A stretch of 64,000 nt of DNA, taken from an uncultured Bacteroidota bacterium. GTDB taxonomy: Bacteria > Bacteroidota > Bacteroidia > Flavobacteriales > Flavobacteriaceae. Shown piece by piece: positions 25,983 to 35,414 of this stretch. The notes under the pieces are model-generated. The model ran no database searches. It was not told where the DNA came from and saw nothing but the letters and a program-made list of their open reading frames with translations. The DNA lies in the NCBI GenBank assembly GCA_902618245.1, contig CACMZR010000003.1:1-64000 (forward strand). Direction: 5' to 3'. Each line of letters starts with the position of its first letter. Positions within the stretch are counted from its first letter, which is position 1. The position numbers and the translations under genes were made by a program.

Positions 25983-26891
25983 ATGTTAGGGAAAAACTCA
26001 AAACTTAGTCGAAGGAGCGCTTTAAAAAAAATAGCTGTGGGAACTACTGCTTTAAGTTTTCCAGAAATTCAAAATAATAATTATTCAAAAAAAAATGGAA
26101 CAATTTTGAAAGGTAAAATAAAGCAATCAGTCTGTCAGTGGTGTTATTCTGACATGCCTCTCGATAAGTTAGCAGAAGAGTCAAAGAAAATAGGTCTTAT
26201 TGGCATAGATCTCATAGGTAAAGAAGGATGGGAAACTTTAAAAAATTATGATCTAATATCAACAATGTGTTATGGAGACCTAGAGGGAAAGTCAACAAGA
26301 AGTTTAACTAATGGTTGGTGTGACAAAAGGTTTCATAAAGATTTGATTTCGAATTATGTACGTCATATCAAACAAGTCTCTGGAGCCGGTTGGACCAACT
26401 TAATCTGTTTTAGTGGAAATAGAAGAGGAATGAGTGATGAGGATGGCTTAAAAAATTGTATTAGTGGCTTAAAAAAAATAATCACAGTAGCTGAAGATTA
26501 TGGAGTAGTTTTACATATGGAACTATTGAACTCAAAAATTGATCATCCTGATTATATGTGCGATAATACAAAATGGGGCGTTAAACTTTGTAAATCACTA
26601 GATTCAAATAATTTCAAATTATTATATGATATTTATCATATGCAAGTTATGGAAGGTGATATTATCGATACTATTAGAAAAAATCATAGATATTTTGGTC
26701 ATTTTCATACTGCCGGTGTTCCAGGAAGAAACGAAATAGACGAAAGCCAAGAGCTTTTTTATCCTGCAATTATGGAAGCCATTAAGCAAACTGGCTTTAA
26801 TGGTTATGTAGCTCAAGAATTTATTCCTTTGGATAAGGCCAAATTTGGAATGAACTCGCTGCTTAAGGCTGTGCAAACTTGTGATATCTAA
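25983..26891 (+). CDS. Hydroxypyruvate-isomerase-like TIM-barrel protein with Tat signal
   Basis: The protein has 302 residues. It begins with a Tat-like signal (SRRSALKKIAVGTTALSF), unlike cytoplasmic Hyi. The barrel shows the AP-endonuclease-2/Hyi pattern: SVCQWCYSDM, VVLHMELLNS (metal Glu), LLYDIYHMQVMEGD (Asp and His), FGHFHTAGVPGRNEI and YVAQEFIP (final Glu). It should isomerise a 2- or 3-carbonyl sugar or hydroxypyruvate-like acid, but export to the periplasm argues for a different natural substrate such as a keto-sugar. Genes of this kind often accompany Gfo/Idh/MocA proteins. Confidence 0.82.
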   Translation: MLGKNSKLSRRSALKKIAVGTTALSFPEIQNNNYSKKNGTILKGKIKQSVCQWCYSDMPLDKLAEESKKIGLIGIDLIGKEGWETLKNYDLISTMCYGDLEGKSTRSLTNGWCDKRFHKDLISNYVRHIKQVSGAGWTNLICFSGNRRGMSDEDGLKNCISGLKKIITVAEDYGVVLHMELLNSKIDHPDYMCDNTKWGVKLCKSLDSNNFKLLYDIYHMQVMEGDIIDTIRKNHRYFGHFHTAGVPGRNEIDESQELFYPAIMEAIKQTGFNGYVAQEFIPLDKAKFGMNSLLKAVQTCDI

Positions 26892-26892
26892 C

Positions 26893-28374
26893 TCAATACT
26901 TTGCTGGAAAACCTTTAGTTTGGGTTTTCAAAATAAAATTTCTTAAATCTTCATTAGCATTTTTAAGGTCTTCATTCCTTAAGTACATCATGTGGCCACT
27001 TCTATATCCCTTAAATTTGAATCTATCTCTTAACTTTCCACTTGGATCGACCTGCCACATTGTATATTTTGCATTGAAGTAGGTGGTAGCTCCATCATAA
27101 TATCCTGATTGAATTAATACATTTAAATAAGGATTTTCTGCCATTGCCCTCCTTAGATCCTCACGAGTGTTATCATTTTCGTTATTCCATGGATGTACGG
27201 GACCAAACATATTATATTTGACATCTGTCTCAAATTTTAAGTCTTTTCTTATATAGTGATTTATTGCGGGTGTAAATGAATGAAGCCATGAGGTTAGTTC
27301 TGCGCTATAATCTGGCCTTGTTCCAATATCTTTTCTATCAATACCTAGATATCTAGAATCTAATCTACCGATTGTTTTCCCCTGATCTCGTAATAATTCT
27401 TTCCAGAAAAAATAATTGGGAACATCTAAGTTATTTGATAAAATTGATTTCTGGCTTAGGCCAGAATAATATGACATTTTTGATGAAATTTCCTGAAGTT
27501 CATTTTCTAATATAAATCCTCCTTTAGCTAGAGCTGGGATTAGCTTGTTTATGGCAAATTTTTCAACTTCAGGCAAAATGTCTTTTAAATCCTTTTGTTG
27601 TAATTCAGGATTTAGCTTTTTATGAAACCAAGCCGCTGCCGAATAATATGGTAAATTTAAAGCGGAAGAAACAGGACCACCTACTCTTATTACCTTATAA
27701 TCTGCAGGAGAAACCATAATGACTCCATTTAAATACATCCATTGTTTTTCTTGAAGCTCAGCAGATAATCCCATTACCCTTGTCCCACCATAACTTTCAC
27801 CAATAAGATATTTTGGTGAATTCCAACGAGATTTTCTTGTAACAAAAGTATTAAGCCATTCAGCTAGGTATTTAATATCTTCATTTATTCCAAAAAATTG
27901 TTCTCGTTCAGCTTTTTTACCATCTATTTCCAAAATCCTTGAGTATGCAGTATTAACGGGGTTAACAAATACAATGTCAGCAACATCTAAAATCGAATAG
28001 GGATTATTTTTATAACCGTAAGGTTGTATGGGATATCCCTCATTATCAATTTTTAATATTTTAGGACCGGTATATGCGATATGCATCCAAACAGATCCTG
28101 AGCCAGGACCTCCATTAAATGAGAAAATTAATGGTCTTTTATTATAATTTTCTACATCAATTCTCCTGTAGTAAGTATAAAATAAAGTTGCAATTGGTCT
28201 ACCTATTGTATCCCAGACGGGCTGTGTACCAGTTTGTGCTTGGTACTTAATAACTTGATTTTTGATCTTAGTAGTATGATTTGTAACTACAATTGTGTCA
28301 ACTGATATTTTTCTTATTTGACCATTTGAATAAAACAGGAATAAAGAGAAAAAAAGTGTTGTTATTTTTTTCAT
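26893..28374 (-). CDS. Secreted S10 family serine carboxypeptidase
   Basis: The protein has 493 residues and a signal peptide (TTLFFSLFLFYSNGQ). The family landmarks are present: FSFNGGPGSGSVWMHIA near residue 85 (oxyanion hole), GESYGGTR with the nucleophile Ser194, YYDGATTYF supplying the catalytic Asp, and the His in RSGHMMY. It should remove C-terminal residues from peptides outside the inner membrane. It is convergent with the TIM-barrel gene (1 base between) and stands in the opposite direction from the sugar genes. Confidence 0.9.
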   Translation of the reverse strand: MKKITTLFFSLFLFYSNGQIRKISVDTIVVTNHTTKIKNQVIKYQAQTGTQPVWDTIGRPIATLFYTYYRRIDVENYNKRPLIFSFNGGPGSGSVWMHIAYTGPKILKIDNEGYPIQPYGYKNNPYSILDVADIVFVNPVNTAYSRILEIDGKKAEREQFFGINEDIKYLAEWLNTFVTRKSRWNSPKYLIGESYGGTRVMGLSAELQEKQWMYLNGVIMVSPADYKVIRVGGPVSSALNLPYYSAAAWFHKKLNPELQQKDLKDILPEVEKFAINKLIPALAKGGFILENELQEISSKMSYYSGLSQKSILSNNLDVPNYFFWKELLRDQGKTIGRLDSRYLGIDRKDIGTRPDYSAELTSWLHSFTPAINHYIRKDLKFETDVKYNMFGPVHPWNNENDNTREDLRRAMAENPYLNVLIQSGYYDGATTYFNAKYTMWQVDPSGKLRDRFKFKGYRSGHMMYLRNEDLKNANEDLRNFILKTQTKGFPAKY

Positions 28375-28462
28375 TTGATTAAAAATCTTTCTAAAATACT
28401 TAGCTATTTAATAACAAAAATGATAAAATTTTATCAAGTTATTTTAAAATTGTGCATAAAAA

Positions 28463-28489
28463 AAAGCCTCATCAAAATGATGAGGCTTT
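28463..28489 (-). terminator. Rho-independent terminator of the OmpA-like gene
   Basis: A 12-base-pair stem (GCCTCATCA core with A-T pairs outside) closes a 3-base loop. On the minus strand it is followed by a run of T (28455-28463). It is positioned 22 bases downstream of the OmpA stop. Confidence 0.85.
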
Positions 28490-28510
28490 CTATAAAAAAA
28501 TTATATACTT

Positions 28511-29842
28511 CTAATTTACTTTAATCTGAGCACTTCGATTTAATTGTACTCTACGGTTTCTTGCCCTACCTTTAGTCGTGTTATTTGGTTCAACTGGTTT
28601 AGTTTCTCCATATCCAACTGTAGTTAATCGGTCTGCACTTATTCCTTTATCAACAAGGGATTTTTTTACCGCAGCAGCTCTTTTTTCTGAAAGTTTTTGG
28701 TTGTAAGCCTCACTACCGTCGCTTGAAGCATGACCTTCAATTGTGATTGTTGTATCAGGATATTTATCCAAAAGTGATTTGAATGTATCAATGATCATTA
28801 GGTCGCTTGAATCTAACGTACTACTATCTGCTTTAAATAAAATCCTACTCTTTTCGCTGTTAATGTATGAAAGTAAGTCTGATGGCTCGTCAGGACAACC
28901 ACCATTCGCTGAATCACCAGACACTTGTGGACATTTATCATCTTTATCTGGCACACCGTCACCATCGCTGTCTTTTAGAGGGCAACCATCATTGTCTGGA
29001 TCACCTTTTTGTTCAGGACACTTATCTACATTATCAGACACACCGTCACCATCAGTATCTGGACAACCATCCATCTCAATTAAACCAGCAACGTTTGGAC
29101 ATTTATCATCTTTATCTGCAACACCATCTCCGTCAGAGTCAGGACAGCCTTGTAATTCCTCTGGCCCTGCTTCTTCGGGACAATTATCTTTAGTATCAGG
29201 AATACCATCACCATCAGTGTCAGGACAGCCATTAAATTCTTTTAGCCCAGGAACATCTGGACATTCATCTTTTTTATCTGAAACACCGTCTCCATCAGCA
29301 TCACCAGCACCAAAATTATAACTTAATCCAATTATGTGTTGCAAATGGTTGTAAGACCCATTTGTTTCTTGAGTACCTCTATATGAAGTACTAACATTAA
29401 TATTAACTTGATCACTAACAGGGATATCGATACCTATTCCTCCAAAAGTAGTTCTACCACTCTCTAATGAAGGGAAAACACCCTCTTTGTCTTGACCGTC
29501 AGCAAAACGACTCAGTCCATAACCACCAAATAGATAGGGGACTATGTTATTTTCAGTAATATTAAATCTAATAAAGCCATCTAAATATGAATAATCTAGA
29601 TTTACGTTATCTTGGGGACTCGCCTTTCCAAGACCATATCTAGCACCTATAGAAAAACCAGATGAAATATATCTTGACAAACTAAGTGCAGGCGCTCCAA
29701 AATTTAAGCCAGAATCAACATTATCACCCTGTAGGTTAATTAAATCTGCACCAACAGCAATAGCCCAAGGATTTTCACTAGTTTGAGCATTTAATAAAAA
29801 CGAACTAGCAAAAAGAAGTATGTAATATTTTAATGATTTCAT
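28511..29842 (-). CDS. OmpA-family outer membrane protein with thrombospondin type-3 repeats
   Basis: The protein has 443 residues: signal peptide 1-19 (LNAQ), a beta-barrel part to about 178, five or six calcium-binding thrombospondin type-3 repeats (DGDGVSDKKDxCP-like) from 181 to 317, and an OmpA C-terminal peptidoglycan-binding domain from about 330 (FKADSSTLD, TITIEGHASSDGSEAYNQKLSEKRA, NRRVQL). It should link outer membrane and peptidoglycan. A TAnnTTTG -7 box lies just upstream (29861-29868) and a terminator downstream, so it is monocistronic and probably well expressed. Confidence 0.93.
   Translation of the reverse strand: MKSLKYYILLFASSFLLNAQTSENPWAIAVGADLINLQGDNVDSGLNFGAPALSLSRYISSGFSIGARYGLGKASPQDNVNLDYSYLDGFIRFNITENNIVPYLFGGYGLSRFADGQDKEGVFPSLESGRTTFGGIGIDIPVSDQVNINVSTSYRGTQETNGSYNHLQHIIGLSYNFGAGDADGDGVSDKKDECPDVPGLKEFNGCPDTDGDGIPDTKDNCPEEAGPEELQGCPDSDGDGVADKDDKCPNVAGLIEMDGCPDTDGDGVSDNVDKCPEQKGDPDNDGCPLKDSDGDGVPDKDDKCPQVSGDSANGGCPDEPSDLLSYINSEKSRILFKADSSTLDSSDLMIIDTFKSLLDKYPDTTITIEGHASSDGSEAYNQKLSEKRAAAVKKSLVDKGISADRLTTVGYGETKPVEPNNTTKGRARNRRVQLNRSAQIKVN
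28892..29302 (-). repeat. Thrombospondin type-3 repeats within the OmpA-like gene
   Basis: Acidic D-x-D-x-D-G repeats of about 23 to 27 residues with conserved Cys-Pro, each able to hold calcium. The low-complexity, stop-free antisense frame in this segment is a by-product of the repeats, not a gene. Confidence 0.85.
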
Positions 29843-29860
29843 TCAATTGAGTTTGATTAA

Positions 29861-29868
29861 CAAATATA
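29861..29868 (-). promoter_or_regulatory. -7 box of the OmpA-like gene
   Basis: On the minus strand it reads TATATTTG, an exact TAnnTTTG match, 18 bases before the ATG at 29842. A TTTG lies about 23 bases upstream of it. This is within the normal range for a Bacteroidota promoter of a highly expressed gene. Confidence 0.55.
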
Positions 29869-29951
29869 GTATTTTTCTCAATTTTAAGAACCAAATTTTA
29901 TTGTTTTTTACGATTGATTTATTAAGTTAGAACTAAATTTAGATCACTAAA

Positions 29952-30719
29952 ATGAAGAAAAATCGTTCTTTTTTATTAATTATTTTAATCAGCTCAATTT
30001 TTTTTAGTTGCAACACAAAAAAAACAGAAAAATCTGATTGGAATTTCTTAATTGAGGAGCCTTCCATTGATTTGTGGAGAGCTTATAATGGTAAAAAAAT
30101 GCCACCAGGGTGGAAAATTATTGATGGCGTTTTAACATTTAAAACAGAACAAATACTCGAAGAAGATTACAATTATAAAGGCAGTAGAGACATAATTTAT
30201 GGTGGCGAAATGTTTCAAGATTTTGAACTTTACGTTGAATGGAAAATACCTGTTGGAGGAAATAGTGGAATATTTTATCATATCAGAGAAGGATATGATG
30301 GACCTCCCGAAGTCGCTCCTGAATATCAACTAATAGATGACGAAAATTATGCTTCAATTCACGATATAAAATCGTACAATGAGAGTGTAGGTTTTGAAAA
30401 CCCTTCAGAACTCCACCCGCTGCAGCAGACAGCTTCAGATTATGCTATGCACGTTGCTAAACCCGAACTTAAAAATTTAAATCCTCCGGGTCAGTGGAAT
30501 AGTTCAAGAATTGTATTCACGGAAAAATTGGTTGAGCATTGGTTAAATGGTATAAAAGTTTTATCATTTGTTCCTTGGTCAGAAGAATGGTACAAAAAGA
30601 AAAACTCAGGAAAATGGGATAATACGCCGGATTATGGTAAATTTAAATCTGGATATATTGGATTTCAGGATCATGGTAGTGATTTATGGTTCAAAAACGT
30701 AAAAATTAAAAAATTGTAA
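29952..30719 (+). CDS. DUF1080 (3-keto-disaccharide hydrolase domain) lipoprotein
   Basis: The protein has 255 residues with a lipoprotein signal ending at Cys21 (IFFSC). The single domain has the family traits: LWRAYNGKKMPPGWKIIDGVLTFK, a middle FELYVEWKIPVGGNSGIFY, the DYAMHVAKPELKNLNPPGQWNSSRIVF stretch, VEHWLNGIKVL and FQDHGSDLWFKNVKIKKL. The Pfam family (DUF1080, PF06439) is named for 3-keto-disaccharide hydrolase activity, which cleaves or lyses 3-keto glycosides. It opens a six-gene operon of envelope sugar enzymes. The substrate is inferred. Confidence 0.83.
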   Translation: MKKNRSFLLIILISSIFFSCNTKKTEKSDWNFLIEEPSIDLWRAYNGKKMPPGWKIIDGVLTFKTEQILEEDYNYKGSRDIIYGGEMFQDFELYVEWKIPVGGNSGIFYHIREGYDGPPEVAPEYQLIDDENYASIHDIKSYNESVGFENPSELHPLQQTASDYAMHVAKPELKNLNPPGQWNSSRIVFTEKLVEHWLNGIKVLSFVPWSEEWYKKKNSGKWDNTPDYGKFKSGYIGFQDHGSDLWFKNVKIKKL

Positions 30720-30736
30720 TTTAAACTTTGAATGAT

Positions 30737-32080
30737 ATGAAAAAAAGAGATTTTCTTAAAACTTCAGTAGCATTGGCATCTGCAACTATAATTCCCTCTC
30801 CACTTTTAATTTCTACTTCACCTAAAAAAACAATTCTTAGGACCGCACATATCGGTGTTGGTGGAATGGGTGCATCAGATTTGGAGTCAATATCGTCCCA
30901 CAAATCAGTTCAAGTTGTAGCACTTTGTGATGTTGATAAAAATAGCCTTGATGATGCTCAGAAGAAATTCCCAAATGCTAAAGTATTTAAAGATTATAGA
31001 ATTATGCTTAGTGAAATGTCAGAAAGTATTGATGCAGTGGTTGTCTCTACACCTGATCACAGCCATGCCCCAGCATCAATTTTGGCAATGGAGATGAATA
31101 AACCGGTATATTGTCAGAAACCACTGACTCATTTTGTTTCTGAGGCAAGAGCGATGAAAAAAATTGCTGAAGAAAAAAAATTAGTTACACAAATGGGTAT
31201 TCAGGTTCATTCATTTTATGACTACAAGTTAGCTACGGTTTTAATACAGGCTGGAATTATTGGAAAAGTTCATAAAGTAAGGGCTTGGTCTCCAAAAAAT
31301 TGGGGGTATGATGGTCCCGAACCGAAAGGAAAGGATGACATCCCAAAAAATTTAGATTGGAATTTATGGCTTGGAACCTCCCCTGATCGCCCATACAAAG
31401 ACAAATATTACCATCCTTCAAACTGGCGTAAGTTGGTTGATTATGGATGTGGTACACTTGGAGATATGGGTGTGCATATTTTTGATACACCTTACAATGC
31501 ATTAGCTCTAGACGTACCTCTTACTATTAAGAATAAATGCAGAAAACCAAATGGCTATGGCTTTCCAGTAAATAATAGTGTTGAATATACCTTTCCAGGC
31601 ACCCCTTATACAGCAAATACATTAACATGGATTTGGTCTGATGGTCCTGGAGTACCTGCTAGCAATAAAGATTTGAAGCTTCCAAAACGTGATAAGCTTC
31701 CTCTCCAGGGAGCTATGTTTATAGGAGAAAAAGGTAGATTACTTTTACCCCATTTTATGGAGCGCCCACGTCTGATAATTAATAATGAATATAAGGAAAT
31801 CGATATAAAAAAATATGACCCAAATGACCTTTTAGGAAATACTGAAAACGACTATGAAAGGGATGCACCGAAGCATTATCATCAATTTGTAGATGCTTGC
31901 TTAGGAAAAGACAAAGTCTCAGCCCCTTTTTCATATTCCTCCAGATTAACAGAAACTATACTTCTAGGTGTAATTGCTGGACGTTTTCCAAATAAAACAT
32001 TGCATTGGAATAATGAAAAGGCAAAATTTCAAGAGGAAGAGGCTAATCAATATCTTACTGGTAACTACAGAGACTTTTGA
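30737..32080 (+). CDS. Gfo/Idh/MocA family oxidoreductase, exported
   Basis: The protein has 447 residues from the ATG at 30737; a TTG at 30728 is in frame but less likely. The N-terminus has KKRDFLK followed by a hydrophobic stretch, a Tat-type signal with Lys-Arg instead of Arg-Arg. Rossmann and catalytic pieces are LRTAHIGVGGMGASDL, QVVALCDVD, VSTPDHSHAPAS, CQKPLTHFVSEARA, and WNLWLG with NWRKLVDYGCGTLGDMGVH. It is a paralogue of the protein at 23454. It lies 17 bases after the DUF1080 gene, consistent with dehydrogenase-lyase cooperation on 3-keto glycosides. Confidence 0.88.
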   Translation: MKKRDFLKTSVALASATIIPSPLLISTSPKKTILRTAHIGVGGMGASDLESISSHKSVQVVALCDVDKNSLDDAQKKFPNAKVFKDYRIMLSEMSESIDAVVVSTPDHSHAPASILAMEMNKPVYCQKPLTHFVSEARAMKKIAEEKKLVTQMGIQVHSFYDYKLATVLIQAGIIGKVHKVRAWSPKNWGYDGPEPKGKDDIPKNLDWNLWLGTSPDRPYKDKYYHPSNWRKLVDYGCGTLGDMGVHIFDTPYNALALDVPLTIKNKCRKPNGYGFPVNNSVEYTFPGTPYTANTLTWIWSDGPGVPASNKDLKLPKRDKLPLQGAMFIGEKGRLLLPHFMERPRLIINNEYKEIDIKKYDPNDLLGNTENDYERDAPKHYHQFVDACLGKDKVSAPFSYSSRLTETILLGVIAGRFPNKTLHWNNEKAKFQEEEANQYLTGNYRDF

Positions 32081-32100
32081 ATTTTAATCTAAAATAAAAA

Positions 32101-32613
32101 ATGCATAGAAGAATAGCTTTAAAAAATATTGCTATCATAACAGGAAGTACATTTATTCTTCCTTATGGATGTGATTTTGAAACGGGAATTGTCTATTCTA
32201 ATTTCACAAGTTTAAAAAAAAAGCACCTTAACCTTATTGCCTCTATTAGTGAGTTTATTTTACCCAGTGATATGAAGAACTTTCCCACCCCAGAAAATAG
32301 GCTACATTTTATTATGACAATGGCTAATGATTGTCTATTAAAAAAGGAAAGAAAACTTTTTGAAGAAGGATTTGAGTTTTTCCAATTGTCACTTTACTCA
32401 GAAAGAAATGAAAGATTTGAAAAATTACAAATAAATCAAAAACAAGAATTCATTTTGAAAGGTATAGAAAGTAATAAACCTGAAATAAAAATGTTTCTCA
32501 ACTATATAAAAGAGTTTTCTATATTACATTTTGAAACTTCTGAAAATTATATGAAAAATTATTTGAATTTTGAATTTATGCCAGGTCGCTATAATGGTAA
32601 AGTCCAAGTATAA
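32101..32613 (+). CDS. Gluconate 2-dehydrogenase subunit 3 family protein, Tat signal
   Basis: The protein has 170 residues. It begins MHRRIALKNIAIITGSTFILPYGC, a twin-arginine signal that ends near a Cys, possibly also a lipobox. The core LNLIASISEFILPSD and AFxxDCLL-like helices match the small subunit family PF13618, which accompanies GMC flavin dehydrogenases and carries the Tat signal for the complex. The large subunit gene follows after 9 bases, so a two-subunit complex is likely. The electron acceptor is unknown, perhaps a cytochrome c. Confidence 0.83.
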   Translation: MHRRIALKNIAIITGSTFILPYGCDFETGIVYSNFTSLKKKHLNLIASISEFILPSDMKNFPTPENRLHFIMTMANDCLLKKERKLFEEGFEFFQLSLYSERNERFEKLQINQKQEFILKGIESNKPEIKMFLNYIKEFSILHFETSENYMKNYLNFEFMPGRYNGKVQV

Positions 32614-32622
32614 AATTTTACT

Positions 32623-34311
32623 TTGAAAAATACATTTGATACTATAGTAGTCGGTGCTGGGATGTCAGGGGGATGGGCAGCTAAGGAATTTACTGAAAAA
32701 GGATTCAAGACTTTACTTTTGGAAAGGGGCCCAAATATTGAACATATATCGGACTATCCAACCTCAAATCTGCAACCTTGGGAACTCAAACATCGAGGTA
32801 GATTAACTGCACAAGAAATTAAGGAAAACCCTATAGCCAGCAGCTGTTACGCATTTAGAGAGGACGCAAAACATTTTTTTGTGAAAGATAAGGATCATCC
32901 TTATAATCAAATAAGACCTTTTGATTGGATTCGTGGTTATCAAGTAGGAGGAAAATCAATTATGTGGGCTAGGCAAGTTCAGCGATGGAGTCCATATGAT
33001 TTTGAAGGCCCTGCTCGTGACGGTTTTGCTGTTGATTGGCCAATCCGTTATAAAGACTTGGCTGATTGGTATACTTACGTTGAACGTTTTGTAGGTGTCA
33101 GTGGGAATAAAGATGGTTTAGATATCTTGCCTGATGGTGAATTTTTAAAACCTTGGGAATCAAATGTTGTAGAAGAGTATTTTAGTCAGCAGATGAAAAA
33201 GTTTTATAAGGACCGCCATGTAATTTATGGTCGTTGCGCTCATTTGACTGAATCTAGACCTATCTTTATGAAACAGGGACGCGGTTTATGTGTTAGTCGA
33301 AATGTATGTCAGAGAGGCTGTACACTTGGAGGTTATTTTAATGCTAATTCTACATTAATACCCTGGTCTTTAAAAACAGGAAATCTTACCTTAAGACCAC
33401 ACTCAGTTGTTCACTCAATACTTTACGATAACAATAAGCAAAAAGCAATTGGAGTAAGAGTGATTGATTCAATTACAAAAAAAACTCAAGATTATTTTGC
33501 AAGTATTATTTTTTTAAATGCATCAACCCTAAATACTAATTTAATTTTGTTGAATTCAATGTCGAGTCGATTTCCAAAAGGTTTGGGGAATGATAATGGT
33601 TTACTCGGGAAATATATCGCTTTTCACAATTATAGAGCTACGATAAGTGCTAAATATGAAGGATTTCCAAATTACACCGTTGAAGGGGCAAAACCAACAA
33701 CTCATTATGTACCCAGATTTAGAAATGTACTTAGGCAAGAAACTGATTTTTTAAGAGGTTACGCAGCAGGTTTTCAAGCTTCTCCAGCGAGAGAAACCAT
33801 TAAAGAGGGCATAGGAGATAAATTAAAAAAACAACTTTTAGACACAAAGGAAACAGGAGTATGGAATGTCGGATCGCATATGATGGGAGAAACAATCCCT
33901 AAAATTACCAATTATGTGAGTCTCGATGATAATAAAAAAGACGCCTGGGGCGTTCCACTTCTTAACATTAATGTAGATTATGATGATAATGATGAAAAGA
34001 TGATAAAAGATTTCTATGAGCAATTTACAGAAATGTACACTAAAGCTGGTTTTGTTGATATTGAAATTAATGACAACAAGCGTCGTCCAGGCAACGATAT
34101 CCACGAGATGGGTGGAGTAAGGATGGGTAAAGATCCCAAAACATCTTTATTAAATTCATGGAATCAAATGCATTTGTGTAAAAATGTTTTTGTTACGGAC
34201 GGTTCATGCATGACTTCTACTTCAACTCAAAATCCTTCATTAACTTTTATGGCAATTACTGCTAGAGCTTCCAATTATGCAATTAAAGAAATTAAAAAAG
34301 GAAATATTTAA
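32623..34311 (+). CDS. GMC family flavin dehydrogenase, catalytic subunit
   Basis: The protein has 562 residues starting from TTG, which places the FAD-binding GAGMSG at residues 11-16. Further landmarks are KSIMWARQVQRWSPYDFE, the RNVCQRGC motif, NDIHEMGGVRMG with the active-site histidine, and the end STQNPSLTFMAITARASNYA with the second catalytic residue (Asn) typical of this subfamily. It lacks its own signal, so it should be exported with the subunit encoded upstream. It probably oxidises a sugar or sugar acid, possibly at C3 given the DUF1080 and Gfo neighbours. Confidence 0.9.
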   Translation: MKNTFDTIVVGAGMSGGWAAKEFTEKGFKTLLLERGPNIEHISDYPTSNLQPWELKHRGRLTAQEIKENPIASSCYAFREDAKHFFVKDKDHPYNQIRPFDWIRGYQVGGKSIMWARQVQRWSPYDFEGPARDGFAVDWPIRYKDLADWYTYVERFVGVSGNKDGLDILPDGEFLKPWESNVVEEYFSQQMKKFYKDRHVIYGRCAHLTESRPIFMKQGRGLCVSRNVCQRGCTLGGYFNANSTLIPWSLKTGNLTLRPHSVVHSILYDNNKQKAIGVRVIDSITKKTQDYFASIIFLNASTLNTNLILLNSMSSRFPKGLGNDNGLLGKYIAFHNYRATISAKYEGFPNYTVEGAKPTTHYVPRFRNVLRQETDFLRGYAAGFQASPARETIKEGIGDKLKKQLLDTKETGVWNVGSHMMGETIPKITNYVSLDDNKKDAWGVPLLNINVDYDDNDEKMIKDFYEQFTEMYTKAGFVDIEINDNKRRPGNDIHEMGGVRMGKDPKTSLLNSWNQMHLCKNVFVTDGSCMTSTSTQNPSLTFMAITARASNYAIKEIKKGNI

Positions 34312-34358
34312 GAACAAGGCTTAATATTAAGATTTTTAGATTATTTTGAGAATTAATT

Positions 34359-35405
34359 ATGATAATGAAAAAAGTTGTAACCTTTGGCGAAATTATGTTG
34401 CGCTTATCTACACCAGGATTTCTTAGGTTTTCTCAAGCAAACAATTTTGACGCGGTGTTTGGAGGTGGTGAATCAAACGTTGCAGTATCACTTGCTAATT
34501 ATGGGATACCAGTAGAGTTTGTAACCAGACTTCCAAATAACGAAATTGGTGACTCTGCTCTAATGGAAATAAGAAAGCACAATGTTGGGACTCAATTCAT
34601 TGTACGTGGTGGTGAGAGATTAGGAATTTATTTTTTAGAGACAGGAGCAGTGAACAGATCAAGTAAAGTAATATATGACAGGGCGCACTCTTCAATGTAT
34701 AATATTCAAAAAGGGATGATTGACTGGGAATCAGTTTTTGAAGATGCTCAATGGTTTCATTGGACTGGAATTACTCCTGCAATATCAAAAAATGCTGCGG
34801 AAGTTTGTTTGGAAGCATTAGAGATAGCAAAAAAAATGGGAATAAAAATTTCTGTTGATTTAAATTACAGATCAAAATTATGGAATTATACAAACGAAAG
34901 AGAAAAAATTATGACAGAGCTTGTTAGCTATTGTGATATAATTTTAGGTAACGAAGAGGATTCTGAAATGCATTTTGGAATAAAGCCTGAAGGATTAAAT
35001 GTTGTAAAACAGGGAGATAAAGTAAATGCTGATAAATTTCTTTCAGTATGTCAACAAATGAAAGATAAATTTCCACGAGCAAAAAAAGTTATAACAACCT
35101 TACGAGGTTCAATATCGGCATCTCATAATAAATGGTCAGGTATTTTATATGATGGCAAGTCTTTATTTAAAAGCAGAGAATATGAAATAACCCATATAGT
35201 TGATAGAGTGGGGGGTGGAGATTCTTTCATGGGAGCCTTAATTTATGGTTTTATTACTTATCCTGATGATAACCAAAAAGCTATTGATTACGCATCAGCA
35301 GCATCCTGTCTAAAACACACAATTAAAGGAGATTTTAATTTAGTTTCGATACAAGAAATTGAAAAATTGATAAGTGGAGATGCGTCTGGTAGAGTTTCAA
35401 GATAA
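34359..35405 (+). CDS. kdgK: 2-keto-3-deoxygluconate kinase
   Basis: The protein has 348 residues of the PfkB family. The N-terminal signature GGGESNVAVSLANYG (35-49) and the C-terminal DRVGGGDSFMGAL with catalytic Asp288 are present. The first six residues MIMKKV allow an ATG at 34359 or 34365. It phosphorylates KDG to KDPG in the cytoplasm. The aldolase gene follows after 9 bases, which makes the substrate assignment strong. It lies 47 bases after the GMC gene. Confidence 0.88.
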   Translation: MIMKKVVTFGEIMLRLSTPGFLRFSQANNFDAVFGGGESNVAVSLANYGIPVEFVTRLPNNEIGDSALMEIRKHNVGTQFIVRGGERLGIYFLETGAVNRSSKVIYDRAHSSMYNIQKGMIDWESVFEDAQWFHWTGITPAISKNAAEVCLEALEIAKKMGIKISVDLNYRSKLWNYTNEREKIMTELVSYCDIILGNEEDSEMHFGIKPEGLNVVKQGDKVNADKFLSVCQQMKDKFPRAKKVITTLRGSISASHNKWSGILYDGKSLFKSREYEITHIVDRVGGGDSFMGALIYGFITYPDDNQKAIDYASAASCLKHTIKGDFNLVSIQEIEKLISGDASGRVSR

Positions 35406-35414
35406 TATAAAATT

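Noticed and set aside
28743-29321. Long open frame of 192 codons antisense to the OmpA-like gene
   Set aside because: It lies over the thrombospondin repeats and is rich in Ser, Gly and Pro, as expected from an antisense reading of DGDG-type codons. The second antisense frame (28867-29193) has the same origin. The OmpA gene is fully supported.
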